A stretch of DNA of 64,000 nucleotides from an uncultured Eubacteriales bacterium (GTDB lineage: Bacteria > Bacillota > Clostridia > Christensenellales > Aristaeellaceae), in assembly GCA_902764915.1 (NCBI GenBank), contig CACWXY010000008.1, positions 53,336 through 117,335 on the forward strand. The letters run 5' to 3'. Position numbers and translations under genes: made by a program. The notes below the pieces were generated by a model that was not told the origin of the DNA, searched no databases, and worked only from the letters and a program-made list of their open reading frames with translations. This document shows, in pieces, positions 1-9,139 of the stretch. How positions within the stretch are numbered: the first letter of the stretch is position 1; each line of letters starts with the position of its first letter.

Positions 1-2
1 AG

Positions 3-3000
3 GCGCTCCTCAAGCATGTACGGAGATTTCGTCAGACACATGCGCAGGCATCCATTGAGATCCTGTGCCGGAATGAGGAGGATTACAAAAAGCGCAGCGC
101 GCAGTGGCAGAAACACCATATGCCGCGGAAAAACGTGGTGCTGCGCCTGCTGGAAACGAACAGCAGACCTGCATCGGCAGATAAAGCAAAGAAAGACAGT
201 GCTGCAAAAAAACCGAATCCGGTCTCTTTGCCGTCTGCGGAAAGCCGTCTGCCCAAGCCGCTGCACCTGCATGGCGCCTACGCCTCACTGTCCGGCAGCT
301 GGGCTTATTCCATTCGTCTGCGCAGTCTCAGTATGGAAGAGCAGCTGCAGGAACTGCGCGCGCATCCGGAACAGGTACTGGCTCTGCTGATCGCCCTGGA
401 GAGCCGTTTCTTTCCCGTGGAGCATACCACGGCCCGGAACGGACTGCATGCCATGCAGCTGGACGAGACGGGAAAGACAGCCGTAAAGGAGGATACGCTT
501 CGGGAACTGTTCCAGAAGAAGCTGCTGGTACGTTACTCCGTGCGCTGCAGAGATAAGAAGTATGATTCCTATATTCCTTCTCTGCTGGCGATGGAATGCC
601 TGCGTTCGCTGAACGCCAGCGGTGTATACTGCGCAGAACCCATTTCTTCGGATAGAACCTTCGATCCGGATGCCGTTTCCGCATCGGAAGCCTTTCAGAT
701 CCAGCGCATTCATGAATGCACGCTGTCCCGCCGCGAACCGGTGCTTCCCAGAATGCAGCCCTTTCCCGAAGGCACAGGACTGATTATGGGCTGCATGCCC
801 GGACAGAGCGCGTCCCTTCCTTCCCGGATCCTTCCTGCCATTCCTGCCAGAGGCCAGGAAAACGCGTGGCTGGCATGCGTGAAGGATTATCTTGCAAAGC
901 ATCCAGAGGAGAAACTGCTGATCCTGTGCGAGTTTCCCTCGGATCTGCAGACACTGCGCAGTGCTCTGCAGCCGCTGGTGCCTGATCAGGTCTATTTCTG
1001 TGTGCGCGGCACGCCGGACAAGCTGATAGAGGGCGCCAGCAATCAGGTGCAGCTTCTCCCGCCGCAGCCGCACGCGCCCTTTGTCTGCTCCCTGCAAATG
1101 AATGGGGAAACCGCCGTCGTAAAACAGCAGGCAATGCCCGAAACGCCTGCCCTGGCGGCAGAACCAGAAGATCTTTCCCGCGTAGCCATTCCCGCTCTTC
1201 CGCCTATGGACTGGTCGCTTTTTCCCGATCCCCTGGAGGGAATCACTGTCCGCCTGACAGGGGGCGGCGGGCAGATGACGATGACAGAAGCTCTGTATAG
1301 CGAGGATCTGAGCAGTATTCGTCATCTGACAGAGCTTCTGGCCATACTGCACCGCCGGCTTATACTGCTTCCTGAAGATATCGGCGTTCTGCATTCTGCG
1401 CTTACGGAAAACGATATCCGCTCGGCGCGCAGGTTTGGATATCTGTCCGATCTGACAGTACGTTCGCCCCAGCGCGCTGCGCTGTATCTGACACTGTCCG
1501 AAAAAGCATGGTCGTGCCTTCGGGCGCCCTTCTACCCGTCCTATGCCCAGCGCGCCGGTCTGCCGCTGTCCCCGCTGTCCCATCCATGGTGGAACGCAGG
1601 CATGGCCGTACAGGTGCAGCTGCTGCACGACTATCTGCTGCAGGAAGATTATGCGCTCGGGGAGCCGCTTTCCGCTTCCGGGATCGTTCCGGCGTATATG
1701 TCAGGTGCACTCTGCGCTGTATTCCTGCCGCAGAAGAATAAGGCGGATGCATGGTGTCAGGATTTCTGCCGTCTGTATGCCGCCAGTCCTGACCGCGCCA
1801 TGCATGTTCTTCTGCTCCATGCGGAGGATATGCGCTTTCTGTGGAATGCGCTGCCATTTGCCATGCATCGATCAAAGCGCCTGATTCCTGTCTGTGCGGA
1901 CGATCAGGGATTCCATACCCTTGCCTGGCAGCAGCAGAAAGCCGTACCGGAGAGCTGCCTTACGCATGAGAATGTCCCGGATGCACCGGAGCGATATACG
2001 CAGGCACTGAACTTTCTTAAGCAGTCGCCGGAAGACTGTGCGCTGCTTTCCAGGCTATTGCGTTTTCAGGTCATGGCGCCGAATGCACTCGCAGAGCCGC
2101 TTAGGAAAGAAGGACTGCTCTGTACTCTGGAGGCGCCCGGAGATGCTGCTCTCTATCTCACGCCTACTGACTTTGCCTTTGCACTCTGCCGTGCGCATCC
2201 AGAAGCACTGGACCTTGTAAACATGGCAGCCCCCGTGGACTGGAATACGGATAATCTGTACCGTGCACTGGCGGAATACAGTGTCATCGAACATACGCCG
2301 ATTGCCAGAACAGCCTTCCTGTCGACTGCGGTACAGAACCTGGTCATGCTGTCCTGGCGTACAGAGAAAGGCATGCACAGCCTCCTGGCTGTTACCCTGG
2401 CGGACATGGACATTCTGCCGGATGTACTGTCACAGCTGGCACAAGACGGCATACAGTCCGTGGCATTCCTTCCCGACAGCGATGAAACCAGCGAAAACCT
2501 GCGCGACAGTCTTGCCCAGCTCACTTCCATCCTGCCCTGCGGGCTCTGGAATGAAGCGGAAGCGCTTTCTGCGCTGCTCCCTGACACGCCGTTTTCTCTG
2601 ACGCCGTGGACGGTTTCGTCGGCCCGGCTGTCATTGCTTCCCTGCATGGCACAGCTGAGCGCCAAAAACGGACTTAAGGAACTGATCCTGTATCTGTATG
2701 CCCACGGCATACTGGATACCAGCGCTATCCTGCCGGAGGGGATTGACGAAGAGAGCATTGCCTATGCGGACAGATATGGCTATCTGGACAGAGCTGACCT
2801 GACAGAGGGCCGGCTGGTGCATTCCCTGGTCCGGCTTTCTGACAAGGGAAGAGCGGTGATACAGCATCCGCGGTGTCAGACCGTGCTTGGACTCAGCGCG
2901 GATGCATCCGCGCCTGACCTTGCAGACAGGTCTGCCATGGAAATGGCGGATCTGCTGCTTCTCTCCCAGGCTGTTGCCAGAGAGAATGTCGCAGGACGCA

Positions 3001-5618
3001 TCACAGCACCCTGCGGCGGCGTCTTGGGATGGGAAGACGAAGCAGGCCATGTCACACTGGCGCTTTCCCGCCGTCCAAGTACAGAAACGCTGCATTCGCT
3101 GCAGAATACCTGCGGTTTTTTCCCGGTAACCCTGCTTACCGAAAAGGACACCGCTGTCGCTCCGCATCCTTTTATCACATCCCATGCGCTTCTGGATTCA
3201 GCGCATCTTCTTCTGCATCTGCCAGAACGCAGTGCGCAGCCGTCCCTTTCCGATACGGAGCTCCTGGATATGGCGCAGCATCAGGCGATCTCTCATCTTT
3301 ATGGGGAAGCGCTGGACCTTCTTGCTGACGGGAACACGGCAGGACTTGTGCTCCTGCGGCTTCTGTCTCCCATGCACGCGCCTTCCGATGAAGCATATGG
3401 CGCGCTTCACTCGGGCATGGCCGGAGATGATGCATCCCCTGCCCTGCAGCTGCTTGCCCTGGCAGGAAGCGCTGCCAGGCATACCCTTTCCGCACTGCAG
3501 GGAAGCAATGCTTCCCCGCTTCATGAACTGATACAGAAAGCTGCTGTCTGCCACCTGGATGACAGCGTGCTTGCGCTCTGGCTTTGTGAAAACCTGACTG
3601 CCGTGTTTGGAACTGACGACGCGCTGCGTCCCTGTCTGGACATAGCCATGCGGGCGCTGGAAGGACGTCTGGACATGGATATTCCGCGCCTTCTTCTGTA
3701 TACGCCCAGTATTCCTCTGTCGGCAGACGGACAGCCTGTCACTCTGGACGAGAAATGCATGCTGATGCCCCTGGGGCCCGCCTTGCTTGCACGGCATATT
3801 CCTGCCTGTCCATGTGATTCGCTGGCAGCATGCATGGAATCTGTACAGGCTTATGCTGCGCAATATGCGGGTGAAACCGGCACGCTTCAAGCCATTGCTG
3901 CCCTTTATCCTTCGGATCTGCCGGCGTTCCTGCCGCCAGACAATGACACATCGGATAGGACTGCACTGGAAAGCGTGAATGCCAGAAAGCGTGAAATTAT
4001 CCTGCGCAGCGCCCAAGCCGATCATCGGATCCAGACAGACAAGGCCTGTGCGCAGCTGCAGTCCGCGCTTTCGGCTCTGCACGATGCCTGCAGTGCGCTT
4101 GCATGCCCCGGTTATGAATCGCGGCTGCTGGACCTGGCGCTCCGCCATCCGAACAGGATCGGTAAAATGAGTGCCAGGCCGCATCCAAAAGGACTGAGCG
4201 CAGCCCAGCAGCAGACCTATGACGCACTGTACCGGGCAGGTCACAGCTACGCCTGCGAAACATACCTGGCACAGCTTGCCGTGTTCGCAGATGCAGATGA
4301 CGCATATGAGGGCATGCAGCGCACACTGCTGCGTTTCCTTTCCGGCTACGATGACAATTATCGGGCCAGTGTCCATCATGAGGGCATTCAGCTGGCGGAT
4401 ATCTATCGGCAGAGACACTTTGAACGGGATGCACAGGTCAAGGAAGGAGAAAAGATGCTCATGCATCTGCCCCAAAACGGTGCATCCAAAGCGGATATTC
4501 TCTCATTCCTCCAGACCATGGGCCTTCCCTGTCAGAACGCTGTGGAAAAAGAGCGCGCCAGCTGGGAATGCATGCCTTATGAAGTTCCTCAGGGAATTCC
4601 GCTTCGCGCACTGGGACCCATGCTGCCCAAAACCGGTCTTCATGTACGGCTGCTGCGTTCCGATACGCCTGCCAATGCAGAGGCAATGCTCACTGCCATT
4701 GACGCACAGGGAGCACTCTGTGAAACGCAGCCATGCCTGCTTCTGTGCCCCTTTGCCATACCGTTCAATGAACGCAAACGCCTGACCATGCGCTGGGAAT
4801 CCGTCGCGAATCGTCCGCCGCTTCTGCTGCTCGACGCCGTACTGGCTCTGTTCCTGGCTGAATCGGACGGAAAGAAGCGCTATGCGGATTTCCTGGCCTG
4901 TGCGCTGCCTTTTGCTGGACTGGCCAACGCCAGGGAAGCGTTTTTCCAGGCAGAAATGCCCGCCCCCATGAAGACAGTAGAGGAACTGATGGCCTTTGGG
5001 CATACGCAGAACCTTATCCTGTCACAGGAGATGGGCAGATCCTCTGTAATCGATTCCCTTCTGGAAGCTTATTCCTGTGTGAAAGAGCGTCGGTTTGGAA
5101 TCGCACTGGCATTGCCGGATGAAATCCCGCTGCCAGACCAGATTCTGACACGGCTGCGCGCATGCGGATGTGTGCCGCCATCCCTGAAACTGCCAGAAAA
5201 GAAATGGCCTGAAAAGATTCGAGACCATCTGATCGGGCAAAGCCGTATTCTTCTGATACTGGACCACGCAGATCAGTGCAGGGAAGAAATCCTTCGCCAG
5301 ATAATGCGCCTGGAAGAAGAACGGATTCATGTTGTCCTCGTCTCCGAAGCTCCGCTCTCCCTTGATGAAAAAGTACAGCGCGTAGCGCTTCCGCCCCTGT
5401 CTCTGGAGTCTGCCGAGCGGACGCTCCTGGCAGCACTGGCACTGGCGGGACGCAGTCTGGGCGAGTATCCGCAGCGTATTCTGCTGCCCGCGCTTCTTGA
5501 ACGGCCACTGTACAGCCCAAGGCTGCAGGATCTCCTCTCCTACGCCTTCCGCCATACCCCCGCTTCTCTGGTAACCCCACCCCTGCGCCTTGACGCCTTT
5601 CCCCTGGCGATTGACTGA
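3..5618 (+). CDS. Giant protein with degenerate STAND-type NTPase-like C-terminus (5' partial)
   Basis: The frame is open from base 3 with no stop, so the gene almost certainly starts upstream; the first ATG inside is at 120, giving 1832 residues from there. I do not recognise a named family. Numbering from the ATG at 120, residues about 398-467 and 848-915 resemble each other (both end in an 'RxGYL...L...L(S/T)xK' pattern) and look like winged-helix units. Near the C-terminus are 'CALPFAG' (about 1595), 'QEMGRSSVID' (about 1635, in place of a GxxGKS P-loop) and 'RILLILDHADQ' (about 1710, Walker-B-like). From memory this order matches large STAND-type ATPases with an LPFxxxNPY box, but the P-loop lysine is replaced by Arg. 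No signal peptide or membrane segments are evident. The stop overlaps the next frame, and a conventional terminator follows the second gene. Domain calls are inference. Confidence 0.75.
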   Translation, partial: ALLKHVRRFRQTHAQASIEILCRNEEDYKKRSAQWQKHHMPRKNVVLRLLETNSRPASADKAKKDSAAKKPNPVSLPSAESRLPKPLHLHGAYASLSGSWAYSIRLRSLSMEEQLQELRAHPEQVLALLIALESRFFPVEHTTARNGLHAMQLDETGKTAVKEDTLRELFQKKLLVRYSVRCRDKKYDSYIPSLLAMECLRSLNASGVYCAEPISSDRTFDPDAVSASEAFQIQRIHECTLSRREPVLPRMQPFPEGTGLIMGCMPGQSASLPSRILPAIPARGQENAWLACVKDYLAKHPEEKLLILCEFPSDLQTLRSALQPLVPDQVYFCVRGTPDKLIEGASNQVQLLPPQPHAPFVCSLQMNGETAVVKQQAMPETPALAAEPEDLSRVAIPALPPMDWSLFPDPLEGITVRLTGGGGQMTMTEALYSEDLSSIRHLTELLAILHRRLILLPEDIGVLHSALTENDIRSARRFGYLSDLTVRSPQRAALYLTLSEKAWSCLRAPFYPSYAQRAGLPLSPLSHPWWNAGMAVQVQLLHDYLLQEDYALGEPLSASGIVPAYMSGALCAVFLPQKNKADAWCQDFCRLYAASPDRAMHVLLLHAEDMRFLWNALPFAMHRSKRLIPVCADDQGFHTLAWQQQKAVPESCLTHENVPDAPERYTQALNFLKQSPEDCALLSRLLRFQVMAPNALAEPLRKEGLLCTLEAPGDAALYLTPTDFAFALCRAHPEALDLVNMAAPVDWNTDNLYRALAEYSVIEHTPIARTAFLSTAVQNLVMLSWRTEKGMHSLLAVTLADMDILPDVLSQLAQDGIQSVAFLPDSDETSENLRDSLAQLTSILPCGLWNEAEALSALLPDTPFSLTPWTVSSARLSLLPCMAQLSAKNGLKELILYLYAHGILDTSAILPEGIDEESIAYADRYGYLDRADLTEGRLVHSLVRLSDKGRAVIQHPRCQTVLGLSADASAPDLADRSAMEMADLLLLSQAVARENVAGRITAPCGGVLGWEDEAGHVTLALSRRPSTETLHSLQNTCGFFPVTLLTEKDTAVAPHPFITSHALLDSAHLLLHLPERSAQPSLSDTELLDMAQHQAISHLYGEALDLLADGNTAGLVLLRLLSPMHAPSDEAYGALHSGMAGDDASPALQLLALAGSAARHTLSALQGSNASPLHELIQKAAVCHLDDSVLALWLCENLTAVFGTDDALRPCLDIAMRALEGRLDMDIPRLLLYTPSIPLSADGQPVTLDEKCMLMPLGPALLARHIPACPCDSLAACMESVQAYAAQYAGETGTLQAIAALYPSDLPAFLPPDNDTSDRTALESVNARKREIILRSAQADHRIQTDKACAQLQSALSALHDACSALACPGYESRLLDLALRHPNRIGKMSARPHPKGLSAAQQQTYDALYRAGHSYACETYLAQLAVFADADDAYEGMQRTLLRFLSGYDDNYRASVHHEGIQLADIYRQRHFERDAQVKEGEKMLMHLPQNGASKADILSFLQTMGLPCQNAVEKERASWECMPYEVPQGIPLRALGPMLPKTGLHVRLLRSDTPANAEAMLTAIDAQGALCETQPCLLLCPFAIPFNERKRLTMRWESVANRPPLLLLDAVLALFLAESDGKKRYADFLACALPFAGLANAREAFFQAEMPAPMKTVEELMAFGHTQNLILSQEMGRSSVIDSLLEAYSCVKERRFGIALALPDEIPLPDQILTRLRACGCVPPSLKLPEKKWPEKIRDHLIGQSRILLILDHADQCREEILRQIMRLEEERIHVVLVSEAPLSLDEKVQRVALPPLSLESAERTLLAALALAGRSLGEYPQRILLPALLERPLYSPRLQDLLSYAFRHTPASLVTPPLRLDAFPLAID

Positions 5619-5638
5619 TGGATGCAAAGGAGATCAGC

Positions 5639-6613
5639 ATGGAAATATCACAGCTTTGGTGGACACAGATTCCCGGTCCGCGTGCCTTCTGCCGCGGCAT
5701 TGCACGACAGTTCCGGGAGAGCAGCGTTTGCTGTCTCTCCTGTGAATTCATGCCGTGGCAGGATGCATTCCGATCGGCTGTACTTGACAGGATCTATGCA
5801 AGCACAGGGTCTGTTCTGCTGGATCTGATTTCTCAGACGGATATGGATGCAACCCCTCTTCTGTCGCTTCTTGCTCAGCACCTGGGCTTGCAGCAGGCAG
5901 TGCCTACCCTGTCCGAACTGAAGAATGCCGTGCCCGCTTCCGGGCTCTATCTCTGGCTCTGTCATCTCAGCGCACGGGGACTGCAGAGCGCGCTTGCCTT
6001 TCAGAGAGAGGCAGAAAAGATCGGTCTGCCGCTGCATCTGCTTGTGGAGTGCGAGGCGGCGGCCATTCCGAAAGCGCAGCCGGCTGTCATCCGGTATTCC
6101 GCGCAGGAAATGGACATTCTCTACCTGGCCCTGACCCTGCTCATGGATGAGATGGAGCCTTCTTTCGTGGAATATGCCGCTCATCTGCTTACTTCACTGG
6201 CCAAAGGTGACCCGCTCCGTATGGAAACCCTTTTCCATGCGTCAAGGGAGTGCCTTGTGCATCCGCTGGAATGTGCGCCGTGGCTTACGGATGTCCAGTG
6301 CGCGCAGGCTGTCTATAATGCGCAGATCCGCATACTGCTTCCCCTGATCGAAAATGTACGGCTGCAGCTGATTCAATCGTATCAGTCCGCGCTTTCACGG
6401 CATCTGCCGTTCATGGACGAATACCTGGGGACTTATCAGAAACCTGCCGAACTGGAACTGAGACATCTGGTTTATTTCCTTCGGCACGGTGATCTGCCTA
6501 TGAACCCCAGGGACGAAAGCATACTGAACCTGCTCTATGAAGCGCGTAATCTGCTTTCACACATTGAGATACTGCCGTTTGCTTCCGTGGAAAAGCTGCT
6601 GCAAATGGCATAA
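5639..6613 (+). CDS. Partner protein with C-terminal HEPN-type RNxxxH motif
   Basis: Protein of 324 residues, family not recognised. It starts 'MEISQLWW' and has an 'IPGPRAF' stretch at the N-terminus, then a helical body with no P-loop. Near the C-terminus, residues 303-308 read RNLLSH, which fits the R-N-x3-H signature of HEPN domains, often metal-independent ribonucleases in toxin and defence systems. The start at 5639 is preferred because AAGGAG lies 7 bases upstream; an in-frame ATG at 5618 overlapping the previous stop is the alternative. It is the last gene of the operon begun upstream, and the tight coupling with the giant gene suggests the two proteins act together. The HEPN call rests on a short motif in an otherwise alpha-helical tail and needs a profile search. 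Confidence 0.75.
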   Translation: MEISQLWWTQIPGPRAFCRGIARQFRESSVCCLSCEFMPWQDAFRSAVLDRIYASTGSVLLDLISQTDMDATPLLSLLAQHLGLQQAVPTLSELKNAVPASGLYLWLCHLSARGLQSALAFQREAEKIGLPLHLLVECEAAAIPKAQPAVIRYSAQEMDILYLALTLLMDEMEPSFVEYAAHLLTSLAKGDPLRMETLFHASRECLVHPLECAPWLTDVQCAQAVYNAQIRILLPLIENVRLQLIQSYQSALSRHLPFMDEYLGTYQKPAELELRHLVYFLRHGDLPMNPRDESILNLLYEARNLLSHIEILPFASVEKLLQMA

Positions 6614-6616
6614 ACG

Positions 6617-6645
6617 AAAAGGATGGGGCTTTCCCATCCTTTTTC
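6617..6645 (+). terminator. Intrinsic terminator after the giant/HEPN-like operon
   Basis: An 11-bp stem (AAAAGGATGGG / CCCATCCTTTT) with a 5-base loop leads into a T-rich tract. It starts 3 bases after the stop of the second gene and closes the operon. Confidence 0.85.
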
Positions 6646-6656
6646 TGTCTCCGTTT

Positions 6657-6998
6657 TCAGCCATCGCTTTTCATGGCATTCCTTATGCCGTCTACAAACG
6701 CATATCCGGCACTGGCCGCCTTGTGTCCCAGATCACGGCTCATTAGCGTGACCACGGTACCATCGGTTTTCACCATCTCCATCTGACAGTCAAAGCCCAG
6801 CGTGGCAATAGCAGACGCAATCAGCGTCCAGGGATGTGCCAGGCCGATCACTGCACCGGCAATCCCGGCATTCAGCGGCAGATCCAGTACCTTGTTTCCG
6901 TCCTTCACCAGTCGGATACGGGCAATATTCCCTTTCTTCACATAGGCTTTCAAGGTTTCTGCCATATTCTGTACACTCTCATTGCGATTCTCACTCAT
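6657..6998 (-). CDS. DUF4342 domain small protein
   Basis: Protein of 113 residues. Its middle, 'GNIARIRLVKDGNKVLDLPL' followed by a glycine-rich hydrophobic stretch 'AGIAGAVIGLAHPW', matches the DUF4342 pattern: a short UBA-like N-terminal helix pair, a beta hairpin and a hydrophobic helix. The function of the family is not established. The start at 6998 has AGGAGG 8 bases upstream, so the longer frame reaching 7058 is not needed. It is transcribed alone, converging with the terminator of the upstream operon. Confidence 0.75.
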   Translation of the reverse strand: MSENRNESVQNMAETLKAYVKKGNIARIRLVKDGNKVLDLPLNAGIAGAVIGLAHPWTLIASAIATLGFDCQMEMVKTDGTVVTLMSRDLGHKAASAGYAFVDGIRNAMKSDG

Positions 6999-7095
6999 AC
7001 TGCATGCCTCCTCTTTCATTCCTTTGGGGTACAGGAAAAGTATAGCAGACTTCCGCATGAGAATCCTTGGAGGCGCATGAGAGTTTCATGAGAAC

Positions 7096-7872
7096 TCAGG
7101 GCATCATATCATTGCGCAATATGGTCATGGACAGAAACGTCACAAACTTTTCAGGATGCAGTGTCAGTAGTTCCCCATGGTCCAGCCCGATGAGTTCCAG
7201 AGTAGGCACAGGTATTTCCATGTTCGCAAGATAGGCCAAATCCTTTCGGCGCGCCTTCTTTTCCCGGGAGCCATACCAGTAGATCAGACGGTCATACGAG
7301 TCAGGCAGTGACCGGGGAAGCATATAATTATTGCATGTATAAAAGGTATTCCATATGGTCCTGTGACTCATGCTCTGCAAAACATCATGCAGATACTGAA
7401 TATCATCTTTTCCATAATCCGCTCCGGTGAAAAAGCGGGCCAGCCACCGGGGATCGAGTTTTTTCCCGATTTCAATCATCCAGGCATCTTTATGGGCAAT
7501 GCACCGCCGCACCCACTTCGGGTATGTATAAGGCAGAATCCCTCCGTCCACAATCGCCTGATGTACATGAATGCGGTTGTTTCTCAGCATGCATAAGGCA
7601 ATGCTTCCGCCCATGGAAAGACCGTACAGGCCTTCCAGACAATCCACGCCGCGTTCCAGCAGTGCATCTTCCAGCATGACTGCCGTTTCCTCTGTACCCG
7701 GGAAATCGTCCTGGGGATGATCCGGATCATACCCAGGAAGGGCCGGTACATATACATGAAAAAAGCGGGCCAGCGATTTCACCACCGGGCGGAACACATC
7801 CCAGCGTACGCAGCTGGCATGAATCAAACACAGGTTCTTTTCCTGATCTTTCCCATACTCATGAAAAACCAT
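7096..7872 (-). CDS. Alpha/beta-fold hydrolase
   Basis: Protein of 258 residues with the alpha/beta-hydrolase layout: an N-terminal strand followed by the oxyanion-side motif 'IHASCVRW', the nucleophile elbow 'GLSMGG' (Ser nucleophile) and a late 'GLDHGE' that could supply the catalytic His. No signal peptide, so cytoplasmic. The substrate cannot be read from the sequence. ATG at 7872 is preferred because AGAAGGG lies 9 bases upstream; a longer frame to 7893 exists. It is a single gene, not obviously linked to the DUF4342 gene downstream. Confidence 0.85.
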   Translation of the reverse strand: MVFHEYGKDQEKNLCLIHASCVRWDVFRPVVKSLARFFHVYVPALPGYDPDHPQDDFPGTEETAVMLEDALLERGVDCLEGLYGLSMGGSIALCMLRNNRIHVHQAIVDGGILPYTYPKWVRRCIAHKDAWMIEIGKKLDPRWLARFFTGADYGKDDIQYLHDVLQSMSHRTIWNTFYTCNNYMLPRSLPDSYDRLIYWYGSREKKARRKDLAYLANMEIPVPTLELIGLDHGELLTLHPEKFVTFLSMTILRNDMMP

Positions 7873-8020
7873 GGCCTTCGTCCCTTCTCTCATGCATGTA
7901 AGACAGATTACCGTGACTTATATATATTCGACGTCATGGAAAAAATCCCTGCGGTTCAGGGAAAAAACATGCGGCAATGAGTTCTATTTCTATGACATAT
8001 ATTTTTTGAAAAGAAAAGTG

Positions 8021-8049
8021 TTGACACAAAGTGGTAATTGCAGTATGAT
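8021..8049 (+). promoter_or_regulatory. Sigma-A promoter of tRNA-Trp
   Basis: TTGACA at 8021-8026 and TATGAT at 8044-8049, spaced by exactly 17 bases. The tRNA begins 16 bases after the -10 element. Confidence 0.85.
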
Positions 8050-8064
8050 AAGTGAGTACCGCGT

Positions 8065-8135
8065 AGGGGCATGGTGTAATGGTAACACGTGGGTCTCCAA
8101 AACCTTTGTTGAGGGTTCGAGTCCTTCTGCCCCTG
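8065..8135 (+). tRNA. tRNA-Trp (CCA anticodon)
   Basis: The cloverleaf folds by hand: 7-bp acceptor (8065-8071 with 8128-8134), 4-bp D stem with a 7-base loop containing GG, anticodon stem with loop CTCCAAA (anticodon CCA at 8097-8099), and a T arm with GGTTCGAGTC. The first anticodon-stem pair is a T-T mismatch. The 3' CCA is not encoded. Confidence 0.93.
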
Positions 8136-8139
8136 CTCT

Positions 8140-8166
8140 ACTCTGGCTTTATGCCAGAGTTTTTTT
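8140..8166 (+). terminator. Terminator of tRNA-Trp
   Basis: Perfect 8-bp stem ACTCTGGC / GCCAGAGT with a 5-base loop followed by six T residues. Confidence 0.9.
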
Positions 8167-8171
8167 GATTA

Positions 8172-8202
8172 CAAGGGCCCATGGAAATTCCATGGGCCCT
8201 TG
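8172..8202. repeat. 31-bp near-perfect palindrome
   Basis: Two perfect 13-bp arms (CAAGGGCCCATGG and its complement) flank AAATT. It lies between the tRNA terminator and the stop of the leftward hydrolase gene at 8204. There is no T-run on the minus strand after it, so it is not a textbook terminator; it may still act as a 3'-end stabilising hairpin of that mRNA. Confidence 0.8.
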
Positions 8203-8203
8203 C

Positions 8204-9139
8204 TTATAACCGTTCGGTTATCCATTGCAGGATATCTGAATATACCTTTTTTCTGTCCAGTTCATTGAGTATTTCATGCCGGTCTCCCGCATACAGAGTG
8301 CATGTCACATCCTGCATGCCCGCATCCCGGAATCGCTTTTCTACTCTTCGAACACCCTCGCCCAGGTCTCCCACAGGATCATCCTGTCCCGAAACCAGCA
8401 GAATAGGGAGTGTCTGCGGCATCTTGCGGATATTCTCCGCCATTCCATCATCCCTGACCGCTTCGAAGAGTCCCAGATATCCATTCAGGGTAAATCGGAA
8501 TGTGCACAGCGGATCCTTATAGTAGGCTCTTACAATCTCTGTATCTTTGGTAAGCCAGCTGCGATCCGCCTGGCTACCGTCCAAGCAATACTGCTTATAG
8601 GGTCCTCCGCCAGTGGACAGTTTCTGCAGCATGGGACTGCGATAATGCCAGCCACGGAAAAGCGCCATACAGCGTGCCAGCGTCATCCCCAGTTCACAGG
8701 TGGCTTTAGGAACATCGCCCGTTCCCATGATCACCGCACCGGACAGGCCCTGTGCATGCGAGAACAGATACTTGCGCAGCATATAGGATCCCATGCTGTG
8801 ACCCAGCATGAAATAAGGGAGATCGGGATAATCCTTCTGCGTACTGGTGCGAAGGATATGCATGTCCGCAACCAGCGCATCACTGGGATGTGCCGGATCA
8901 AAGTATCCAAGATCTTCGCTTTTTTCCGCTGTCAGCCCGTGCCCGAGATGATCATGGCCCACCACAAGAATGCCCTGCTGCGACAGGAATGTCGCAAAGG
9001 AATCGTATCGATTCATGTGTTCTGTCATCCCGTGCGTCAGCTGAACAATCGCCTTGAAAGGCGTCCTTTCTGGCGTCCACCGATATGCCTTTACCTGGGT
9101 GTGGCCATTGGAAGAAAGAAATGAAAAAGTGGTTTTCAC
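8204..9139 (-). CDS. Alpha/beta hydrolase, lysophospholipase/monoacylglycerol lipase type
   Basis: Protein of 311 residues of the serine aminopeptidase S33 (Hydrolase_4) type. It has the oxyanion motif 'THGMTEH', 'GHDHLGHG', the nucleophile elbow 'GHSMGS', a 'SGQDDPVG' acid-residue loop and a 'GDRHEIL' catalytic His. This arrangement is typical of PldB/YtpA-like lysophospholipases and monoacylglycerol lipases; the true substrate is unknown. No signal peptide. The start codon is GTG at 9139, overlapping the stop of the upstream gene (GTGA) with AGGAGG just ahead, which implies translational coupling to the 152-residue protein. Confidence 0.88.
   Translation of the reverse strand: MKTTFSFLSSNGHTQVKAYRWTPERTPFKAIVQLTHGMTEHMNRYDSFATFLSQQGILVVGHDHLGHGLTAEKSEDLGYFDPAHPSDALVADMHILRTSTQKDYPDLPYFMLGHSMGSYMLRKYLFSHAQGLSGAVIMGTGDVPKATCELGMTLARCMALFRGWHYRSPMLQKLSTGGGPYKQYCLDGSQADRSWLTKDTEIVRAYYKDPLCTFRFTLNGYLGLFEAVRDDGMAENIRKMPQTLPILLVSGQDDPVGDLGEGVRRVEKRFRDAGMQDVTCTLYAGDRHEILNELDRKKVYSDILQWITERL

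Noticed and set aside
3198..4475. Long minus-strand frame of 425 codons inside the giant gene
   Set aside because: Codon-position mirror of a long GC-rich coding region; no ribosome site or recognisable domain.
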